A stretch of DNA of 64,000 nucleotides from Heligmosomoides polygyrus polygyrus (taxonomy: Eukaryota > Nematoda > Chromadorea > Rhabditida > Heligmosomidae). The notes under the pieces were generated by a model. It did not search any database, was not told the DNA's origin, and worked only from the letters and a program-made list of their open reading frames with translations. A program made the position numbers and the translations under genes. Location: contig OX377202.1 of assembly GCA_947396885.1 (NCBI GenBank), positions 15,624,001 to 15,688,000 on the forward strand. The letters run 5' to 3'. Each line of letters starts with the position of its first letter. The stretch's first letter is position 1. This document shows positions 56,508 to 64,000 of this stretch, piece by piece.

Positions 56508-56765
56508 GAGGCGTCTTTTGTGCAGACGAAGATGGTGCAGATTGTCGCATGCATACCGTACAGGGGCCAACTGAGCCACCTTCCATCCCTCAGGGGCTAA
56601 TGAATTGGTAAGACTTCCCTGTGTATGATAGAACATTAACTCATCACATCGCCACCGCAAACCATAGTAAGGGTCGAATACACACCCAAATGGCCTCCAC
56701 GATTTCCTGTTGAAGTAGAATGCATGGCGCATCCTACTAATAAATTAATGAAGCTCTTTATCCTT
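56508..56765 (+). mobile_element. SINE family 1 copy in the E2 loop
   Basis: Diverged. CCTTCCATCCCTCAGGGGCT, GAATTGGTAAGACTTCCC, GAAGTAGAATGCATGGCGCA and the tail CTTTATCCTTTACC match the unit in order. Confidence 0.7.
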
Positions 56766-57244
56766 TACCTTTCATGAAAATGTTGCTGCATAGGTGTTGA
56801 TTAGAGGAGGATACAAAGCAGAGAATTAGACATTACTTAACCAGCCGTGATGCAGATCGTGTGATCCATATATAGGTCACATAATCTGCCTCGCGGTTGA
56901 CTGTCCAGGATTGGCAGCTGCGCAGGAACCCTGAAACTTCAAGCGCTAATGTCTAAGCACTTATGAAGAAGCTGTGCCCTCCGTTTGTCCTTATTCCAAT
57001 CATTCGTCCGTCCCAGCAAAATTACGAGTTTTGATTTATTATTTTTCCTAAAAAATTTATATAATTATTATACTTATTGGGGCAGGTGAGCCAAAAACTA
57101 ACACCCAGTTTTCCAGTAATACCAAGGAGATCAGGATTATTATTTTTCAAAACCTATACAAGATTGTAGGTGCGAAAATTTTCCATTTTGACCAAGGATT
57201 TTTGACGTGTATCAAAAGTTATCTTGCCTTTCGAAAACTCGGCT

Positions 57245-57355
57245 TTCGAACGGCTGGCCACTGGAAGTGATCGTGTATGGTTTCGACTGCTACCCGAACC
57301 TCCCCACGATGACCTGTAAGTGATGATTGCGTGGCGTATCCCAAAGAGTAGTTTA
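57245..57355 (+). repeat. SINE family 1 fragment in the E2 loop
   Basis: Only the 3' half (GGCTGGCCACTGGAAGTGAT, CCTCCCCACGATGACCTG, GCGTGGCGTATCCCAAAGAG) is present and strongly diverged. Confidence 0.5.
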
Positions 57356-58271
57356 TCTACGCTTAAATTTATCCTCACATCTTGTTGATGATAGGTTTTT
57401 AAATGAACTACGCTGTTTAGCCTCGGATTATGCCTTGCTCTAGAAAAAAAACCTAATAAGTATATGCTGCTCTGAAAGTTGAATAGTTCATTCGTCATAC
57501 ATATCTCCAAAACATGAATTTGCCTTCACTCTTTATGCTTACGATCTGTCAGAGGTGTATTCATAAGGAAGTTGTACAAGGCGAAGTGTGCCACATGATA
57601 TGACCATCAATCAGATGTCGTTCGCACGTTCGGCTTGAAAACATGTCCGCATCAGGTAGCGCACGGTTTTAGAGCAGTTCGATGCACTACCACCTTTCCT
57701 ACAGATAATGATGCTCAGATTTTGTTGTGCGATCCAACGGCAGATGTAAAAGTGTCATTCAATATTCGAACACGTCATAAGCAGCAGATAGCATGCAGTG
57801 GAGGCGTCAGAGAAAGTCTTTGAAAGCTAGAAGTAGAACTATCAATCTAAACAGGTCTTTTCTTCCTCATCTCAGTCACGATCGTACGGTCAAGCAATGA
57901 CCCCGCAGAGCTCAATAGTTTGTAGCCACTAGATTCTTATTAACAAGAGGAGGTATGCGGTGCACTATGCACGAAGCACCGCTTTCAAGCGCATAGGGGA
58001 CCATACCAATTATCGATTCATGTACGTTAAATTTCGACGTTGCTCTTAAGTCATCGGAGTTTTTTATCCATTAGAGCCTGATCATTTTCTTGTAAATCCC
58101 GATTGGTTCTATAGGGCAGATTCTCCGCAGGTTCAGATCTAATCGAGTACACCTAAGCCGTCACGACGTCTATACAGCAAAGCGGAATCCATCACCCTAA
58201 GAAAGCCTCTTATAGCTCGCTTACAAAAGCACGTCGTAGCGACTATCCATTAGTGTTCGGTGATCCAGGTA

Positions 58272-58795
58272 TGCTAAGACTTTTGAATGCAAAGCGAACT
58301 CTACCAAATTGAAATGAGCTTCTTCTACATTAAACTAGAAGCTCTCCAAAAAAGGTTGGAACATCTTTGTTCAAGGAAAATTTTAGTATGATTTCTTTGA
58401 AGTTTTAATTCATCTACCCAATAAGTGAAGACGTTGGTTGAAATTTAATAGAATTCTCATTTCTGAGGAAAAATAATGGTTGTTTAAAAAAACAGGGAGG
58501 TGGCTATTTTTAGTGCAGAAAGAAAGAGATTACGCCATGCTCTCTTGCAAGACGTCGTGATTTTTATTCGATTGATAATAGAATTTCTGTTTAAAAGGTA
58601 AACTAAAAATTTCAAAAAAGTTCCTCGAACAAAAATTATCTAACCACCTTATTGAGTTTGTAGTTTAACCTGCCTGAAGGTTGTTTTGGCTTCGAAGAGT
58701 TCGCTTTGATTCTAAAAACCTTAAAACTAGCTTTCTAGTGTGTCCAATTTGGTATGAAAAACGTTTAATTTGTATTTAGTTCGACGTGAAAATGG
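58272..58795. repeat. TA-flanked MITE family (copy D), truncated
   Basis: The right end is the complement of CCATTTTCACGTCGAACTAA, with interior CCAAATTGAAATGAGCTTCT as in copy C. The left end is missing beyond about 58272. Confidence 0.65.
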
Positions 58796-58816
58796 CATAA
58801 AGACCCTCATAACAAG

Positions 58817-60438
58817 TGACATTCCAGGAAGAGGTGAAGAACGTGCACTCGGGAACAAAATATTGAAAACAATGAAAAAATCATGAATATGATGACGATG
58901 CTAAAGAAACCCAAAATATTGAAAATCATGAAAAAATCATGAATATGATGCCGATGCTAAAGAAACCATCATTATATCGACTCCCATCTCGCGGATGTCC
59001 TATTGCTTCGTAGCAACGGCGCATTTCCGCTGGGCCTCACACCATAGTGCGAGGAAGGAAGGTCGGTGACCCAACGAGAGGCGTCGGGCTCAGGTCGAGT
59101 AGCGGTCTCGGACTCGACTGAGCTCGCTTCAGATCCCAGAAAAATGTCAAAATATCGATCACTTCGGATCAAGATAAGAATATATCGTTGAAAAGCTCCT
59201 TGTTTGACAAAGATATCTGCCGCATTAGTTTTTTGAAAAAGGATGACGCAAAGGAGCAAATACGCAAAAACTAAACCGTTAATTTTTTTGCAAAAGGTGT
59301 GCACTTGGGAGAGTTCTTCAACATGATCCGAAGCAACTAGTTTTGTCCTATCGCCACTATGGTGAGCCCCTACAAGCCTACTGTGGATCAGAGAAAGCCA
59401 GGCATTCTACCTCTTATCACAAAATGGTTTTAGTCGCTTCGAAAGTGAAGAAAATGCAACTCTGCAGATGAAACCCTGACACGGAGTGGATTCGAGGTGA
59501 CGAATTACGCCTGTTCTTGCAATATGCAAGCTCATGGTTTAGTGACAGTTCGAAGGAGCAATACTTCTATCAACTCTGTGGGATTTATTCCAGTAAGACA
59601 CATTGCTAACCGAGAAACATGTGACTAAAGTCGATAAAAAGTGCTTCTAAACTAACTGAGATGTGTGTCCAGCAAGGGATCTTAGGACACGATCTGCTCA
59701 CTTCTAAAACAGATGCAAGAAGGATTTCAGGTTACGTTTGTTTGAGAAAGTACAAAACCCCGACTAGTATTGTAGTACTGGTTCAGTGCTGCCAAGGAGC
59801 GGGAATAGGCAAGTGAAAACATTCGGCGCAAACTAAATACTTTCATAGGTTATTCACGTTGGTTTTCCGAAGGCTGCCCTTCCTTTTCTTGGGTTTCAAA
59901 CCGTGTTGTCATTCTGTGGTTGGAATCGACAGGCAAGGTGAAGTCCTGCTCGGAGCCCCAACTTCGAACTTTTTGAAGAAACACCACTCCAGACAACTGA
60001 CAGTCGTCTGGGAATGTTTAGGCCTACTACGGGTCTTCTGCCTAGTGTTGAGTCCTGCGGAATGTTGGAAAGACGTCTGTTGAGTGCTGACCACGATCAG
60101 TAGAATCTGTAGAATACAGTAGAATCTTCCACCAGACTGCCCCCAAAGCAAAAAGGTCCTCAGGAGGTAATTATCTCGAGGGAGCAGGGAGAGGCCGTAA
60201 ACCGACCGTACTCCTTGGCCCCATACAGTAACCATCAGTTTACACGATTTTCAACTAAAAACTAGACGCCTAGTTTGCACATCATCGGATAGGAAACCCG
60301 ATCACCATTACGAATATGACATTCTTTTCAAAAATGGTTGCTTTTGAAGCAAGTTATTACAAAGCGGCGCTTTCTCGCCCAAAACGGCGCAAAAAACGCA
60401 GTTTTGCGCCGAATGGACAAAAGATAGGGCTGGTATTG
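58817..60438 (-). repeat. E2 right arm
   Basis: An uninterrupted inverted copy of the left arm. It carries the unoccupied target of the Mutator-like element, so that insertion postdates formation of the two arms. Confidence 0.9.
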
Positions 60439-60440
60439 TA

Positions 60441-60690
60441 CTTCTACGGGATATCGTGGAGGGAATTTGAATGCTTATTTTGCCATACAATGAGTTGCGG
60501 TGGCCAGCCGATGAAGAAGTCAGCGCTCTATCGTTCCCAAACAAGTGTGGTACCAATTCAATTCACCGACTCCGGAGGGATGGAAGGCTTGGTTGGCCTG
60601 GGCGCGAAATCCGAACCAGGAACCTGGTATCGGGTGCACGCGACAGTCGGCGTTTCCTCCGACTGCGCTACACGCGCCCTTAAAGAAATA
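60441..60690 (-). mobile_element. SINE family 1, head part of the split copy
   Basis: Continues the copy cut at 53425: CTTCTACGGGATATCGTGGA, GCGGTGGCCAGCCGATGAAG, TATCGGGTGCACGCGACAGT. It ends with the head complement GGGCGCGTGTAGCGCAGTCGG (complement of 60660-60680), which holds the best A box of the family (TAGCGCAGTCGG). The B-box region is GGTTCGGATTTC (complement near 60610-60621). Confidence 0.85.
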
Positions 60691-61252
60691 GAAAAAAGTA
60701 AAAATAAAATATAGGAAAGAAATAAGAATTTACAAAGAGAAGAGATAACGCCAATCAAAATCCATACGTCACGTTATGCAGTTTCTGAATAGACTTCAAA
60801 TATAGGGCAGTTAAGTTATGTTGTGCAAAATGCAGTGATTCTCCATCTAAAAATGCTGGGGTTTTGGTGGCAATATGCTCGATAAAGTCGTTAATAGTTG
60901 AGTTACCTGATCTTAACTCGTCCTCGTCGCATCTCAACAGGATGTACCAAAAAAAGTAAAACCTGTTTGAAAGATGATAACTTTAGCAGAATCCAGTATA
61001 TGTACAAAGGAATTTTAAAGGTCATATAAAAGTAAATGAAAATCTGAAATTTCCGACATATGCGCGACGGCGATTGTGCCACGCACCGAATTTTTGCATT
61101 TTACACTCGACTGATTGTGTTTCGCTTGTCTGTCTGTCAAAATCACTGACTTGACTTGTGCCTTTTTAAAGTTTACATTTTAAAGTTTACTGCAAATTGT
61201 GGCAAAATGTAAGGTATCCTGAAAAAAGCATGTACTATTTGGAAGGTATTAA
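60691..61252. other. AT-rich spacer, no gene seen
   Basis: No repeat or coding frame recognised. Confidence 0.45.
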
Positions 61253-62917
61253 CATTTATTTATTTATTTATTTTATTTAAAGACGCGAGCTACAGTCACA
61301 CGCGTAAACATTCAATAAAAATGAAGAGGGTAAAACAGTGTTCTAGAACAGCAGATAAACTCTATTGCAGAAACACAGACCATTAAAACATGCCATTAAT
61401 ACATCTAACTTCCTATGTGTCTACGAGATAGAAAGGTCTTAAGAACTTGAACAGAGTAACCCAGGACGCGCTCATCGATGTTCAGTAACGAGTTTAGCTC
61501 CTTAATGCTCCTGTATGTAAGGAAATTCGCCCTAACTCTGGATCTAGCCATGGGAACTCGCAGTTCGAGCTTTCGTCTTACGGTTCTAGTCAGCGGAACA
61601 CCAAAAAAGTCGATTGGCCTTATTGATAGCTTACCAGAAAGAATTTTGAACATCATCAGAAGATCAGCTTTTCTCCTCCTGTTAGAGGGAGAAGACAGTC
61701 CGAGAAGTTTGGATCTTTCCGCACCACAGGGGACTTGAGCGTACTTTTGCCCAAAACACACTAGCTTACGTGTAAAGCTGTTTTGAACTCCTTCTAGAAA
61801 GTCAATGTCTTTCCTCTTGACCGGGTTAAATACTGTTACTCCACTTTCAACTATAGGACGAACATAAGTCTTATATTCCCGCAAATATATTTGGGGATCT
61901 CTCGTTCGTAGGACTTTGAATAAGTTGTAGATCCTGTAATTTGCTTTCTTTACAATGCTTCTGTAGTGGCTATCAAAACTGAGGTCAGCCGATACTATGA
62001 AACCTAAGTCTCGCACTTCTTTCACTGGTTTTAAAGGTAAACCTCTTAACTTGTATTGCGAGTCTGTACACTCGTTTCTGGACCTAACGATCATGTAGTT
62101 CGTTTTTTCAATCGCTAGGTGGAGATTCCATTTTTCCGCCCAACTATCAATGTAATCAATTGCTTCTTGAACAGCAAAGAAATCCTCGGGTTTTTCAAAG
62201 GTTTTATAAATTTTGATATCATTAGCATACATTTTTGTGACCACACCAAATCTAGAAGTAACTTCCGGTAACTCAAACGTGTACAATAAGAATAACAAGA
62301 TGGATAAGACTCCTCCTTGCGGGACCCCACTTGCGTCGAAAATACATTGGAATATCGGTCCAACACACGAACCTGATATGTTCTACCCGTAAGAAAGTCT
62401 TGTAGCCAGTTTATTAACTAGGGAGGTAGGCCGACTACTTCTAGTTTTTGCAGCAGCTTCCTAATTGGAACTTTGTCAAAGTCTTTGGCAAAATCAAAGT
62501 AGATTATATCCGTTTGTTTTTTCAATTCCACAGCGCGGGTCCAGTCGTTTACTGATGTGAGAACGGCAGCTTCAACGGATCTACCTTTTAAAAACCCAAA
62601 TTGGGACCCAGACACAATATTGTTCTTATAAATATGTTTTATAATATGAATCTTTACAATTTTCTCAAATGTCCTGGCAAAAATTGAAGTGATACTTATA
62701 GGTCTATAGTTTTTGGGATCGCTGAAAGGTGCTCTCTTAGGAATAGGTGTGATAAAGGCGTGCTTCTACCTTGAGGGAACTTCACCCCTCATGTAACTAA
62801 GATTAAAAATGTGTTCCAACGGATAGGCCAAGTAGTTAACTAAATTGTTGATGAAATTGAGTGGAACTAGGTCAGGGGTTGTAGAAGTAGTTACAGGATG
62901 TTTTGTTGCGATCAACA

Positions 62918-62988
62918 GCGCCGGTGGTGTAAGGCGAACATCGCTGCCCGGAAAGCAGAAGATGCGGGTTCGAGTCCCGCCTGGCGCA
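62918..62988 (+). tRNA. tRNA-Gly-like sequence, unit 1
   Basis: 71 nt. The acceptor stem GCGCCGG/CTGGCGC pairs 7 of 7 with one G-T. The T arm is GCGGGTTCGAGTCCCGC and the D arm GTGTAAGGCGAACAT. The anticodon stem CTGC/GCAG encloses the loop CCGGAAA. The overall sequence resembles eukaryotic tRNA-Gly(UCC), but the expected T33 is C and the triplet at the anticodon place reads GGA. It has internal A and B boxes. The setting inside a repeat suggests a SINE head and not a working tRNA gene. Confidence 0.5.
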
Positions 62989-63197
62989 AGAGTATTGATC
63001 ACAACAAAGCATCCTGTAACAACATATAGCCTCTCTACCAGCCGCTCCAGGCTTAAGCAAATGTGTTCAAGCATTGTTACTAGTAAGGTCTTTAGCTTAA
63101 CCGGTTCCATGCTGATATCAGCGGCCGGCCCATCCCGTATCACGGATGGCTGCTGACAGACCTCGAGGATATCGCGGATGTTACGTGCGGTCAAACA

Positions 63198-63268
63198 GCG
63201 CCGGTGGTGTAAGGCGAACATCGCTGCCCAGAAAGCCGAAGATGCGGGTTCGAGTCCCGCCTGGCGCA
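63198..63268 (+). pseudogene. tRNA-Gly-like sequence, unit 2
   Basis: As unit 1, but CCCAGAAAGCCG replaces CCCGGAAAGCAG, which breaks a pair in the anticodon stem. Acceptor and T arms are intact. Confidence 0.65.
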
Positions 63269-63477
63269 AGAGTTTTGATCACAACAAAACATCCTGTAAC
63301 AACATATAGCCTCTCTACCAGCCGCTCCAGGCTTAAGCAAATGTGTTCAAGCATTGTTACTAGTAAGGTCTTTAGCTTAACCGGTTCCATGCTGATATCA
63401 GCGGCCGGCCCATCCCGTATCACGGATGGCTGCTGACAGACCTCGAGGATATCGCGGATGTTACGTGCGGTCAAACA

Positions 63478-63548
63478 GCGCCGGTGGTGTAAGGCGAACA
63501 TCGCTGCCCAGAAAGCCGAAGATGCGGGTTCGAGTCCCGCCTGGCGCA
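63478..63548 (+). pseudogene. tRNA-Gly-like sequence, unit 3
   Basis: Identical to unit 2, including the broken anticodon stem. The two arose by a 280-bp tandem duplication. Confidence 0.65.
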
Positions 63549-64000
63549 AGAGTTTTGATCACAACAAAACATCCTGTAACAACATATAGCCTCTCTACCA
63601 GCCGCTCCAGGCTTAAGCAAATGTGTTCAAGCGTTATAGAAGTAGATTTAGGCCATTTTTTAAGAACTTTTGCAATGTCTTCTCTATAAAACCAGAGCGA
63701 GGATTCCATTCTCGGAAAGGAGGCTAAAGCGTAGATTTCATCTCCTGACATTCCTGAACACAGCTCGTCCGACTTGATAAATACTTTTTGGAACTCTTCG
63801 GCTAATAAATTTGCCATATCATACTGAGTGGACACAGGTTCGCCATTTTCCTTCATTAAACAGGAAATCCTAGTTGCCTGTTTACTTCTAGAGTTTATAT
63901 ATCTATAAAAGGCTGTCTTATCACTGGAACTAACCATTTTCCTCTCAAGACGTGCATTGTATCGAAAAAGAGCTCTTTCCAACTTCTTACTCACTATCAT

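Larger units (their letters stand above)
56413..58816. other. E2 loop region
   Basis: Unpaired centre of E2 with the composition of ordinary genomic DNA. It holds a SINE copy (56508-56765), a SINE fragment (57245-57355), an unrecognised 62-codon frame (57635-57823) and a MITE end (58272-58795). No gene for mobility is seen. Confidence 0.7.
53426..60438. mobile_element. Giant foldback element E2
   Basis: A 7.0-kb inverted-repeat element. It begins CAATACCAGCCCTATCTTTT and ends with the exact complement, between TA at 53424-53425 and TA at 60439-60440. Joining the flanks with one TA restores the family SINE sequence TTCTACTTCTACGGG. The arms are 53426-54767 plus 56136-56412 on the left and 58817-60438 on the right, about 1620 bp each and nearly identical (a 108-residue frame is the same in both). 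The left arm is interrupted by a Mutator-like element. The loop, 56413-58816, holds ordinary repeats. No transposase is present. Confidence 0.9.
62889..63636 (+). repeat. Tandem array of tRNA-like SINE family 2 units
   Basis: Three tRNA-like segments spaced exactly 280 bp apart. The intervening body runs GATCACAACAAAACATCCTG, CTCTCTACCAGCCGCTCCAG, GCGGCCGGCCCATCCCGTAT, CTCGAGGATATCGCGGATG. The second and third units are nearly identical. The block is flanked by TAGAAGTAG on both sides (62880-62888 and 63637-63645), a 9-bp duplication of LINE sequence. Confidence 0.85.
61253..64000 (-). mobile_element. CR1-like LINE, running out of the window
   Basis: Minus-strand element with an (AAAT)n tail at 61253-61279, a 3' UTR to about 61404, then the RT, and upstream coding sequence leaving the window at 64000. 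It is the most complete CR1-like copy here. Several stops and a tandem insertion (62889-63636) make it non-functional. Confidence 0.8.
61405..64000 (-). pseudogene. CR1-like LINE ORF2, interrupted
   Basis: Read 5' to 3' on the minus strand, linker residues (SKKLERALFRYNARLERKMV, DKTAFYRYINSR, AEEFQKVF) run to KKWPKSTSIT near 63640, where the tRNA-like array cuts in. The frame resumes at about 62888 with TPDLVPLNFINNLVNYLAYP. The RT follows: NYRPISITSIFARTFEKI, GSQFGFLKGRSVEAAV, IIYFDFAKDFDKVP, SGVPQGGVLS, and the catalytic box altered to MYANDIKIY (YADD to YAND, about 62213-62239). The C-terminal blocks VRPIVESGVTVFNP and NSFTRKL end at 61405. In-frame stops near 62774, 62425 and 62388 and the lost Asp each rule out activity. 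Confidence 0.8.

Noticed and set aside
62766..63269. 167-codon frame joining RT-like residues to novel sequence
   Set aside because: It is a readthrough from the LINE into the tRNA-like array. The array part (LEPASSAFWAA and repeats) is antisense of the tRNA-like unit.
62889..63636. CRISPR-like or rRNA repeat array
   Set aside because: The 280-bp period, the tRNA-like cloverleaf and the eukaryotic setting do not fit either.

Overview
The window looks like repeat-dense, intron-rich nematode DNA. A strongylid such as a hookworm is my inference. It rests on a Bandit-like mariner, abundant RTE-type and CR1-type LINEs, and short TTTCAG-type splice acceptors. No prokaryotic operons, CRISPR arrays or viral genes are visible. 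Most of the 64 kb is transposable elements nested in one another. Two 200-base runs of N (11868-12067 and 38016-38215) are assembly gaps.

Layout. 1-7.5 kb: a decayed CR1-like LINE tail, a small palindromic MITE, an internally deleted mariner (1531-2416), a broken RTE LINE (about 2520-5580) and a CR1-like RT fragment (to 6535). 7536-14913: giant foldback element E1, with nearly identical arms, tandem sub-repeats and a gap at its centre. 15-33 kb: LINE fragments, two families of tRNA-derived SINE, a decayed mariner (23856-25123), a hAT-type MITE with an 8-bp target duplication (25275-25928), and a TA-flanked MITE family with repeated subterminal motifs. 33-45 kb: more MITEs and palindromes with little coding signal. 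45.8-48.8 kb: a nearly intact RTE-type LINE on the minus strand, broken by one base in a T run. 49.4-52.8 kb: spliced host exons. 53426-60438: the second giant foldback, E2, inserted into a SINE copy; its left arm carries a Mutator-like element with a 9-bp target duplication. 61.2 kb to the end: a CR1-like LINE on the minus strand, interrupted by a 280-bp tandem array of tRNA-like sequences.

Main result. E1 (7.4 kb) and E2 (7.0 kb) share no long sequence, but both begin CAATACC, end GGTATTG, sit between TA dinucleotides, are long inverted repeats and carry no recognisable transposase. E2's empty site can be read from the SINE it splits, so TA is a true target duplication. I infer one family or superfamily of giant non-autonomous foldback transposons. 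Whether it is already catalogued cannot be decided without a repeat-library search.

The best host gene is a phase-consistent series of exons at 51814-52820 (plus strand), probably joined to an exon at 49431-49579. Its product is not recognised. A two-exon candidate at 41145-41601 and an open stretch at 26413-26577 are weaker. The window shows no pathway; its content is best read as layered transposon insertions, several of which can be ordered in time by nesting.
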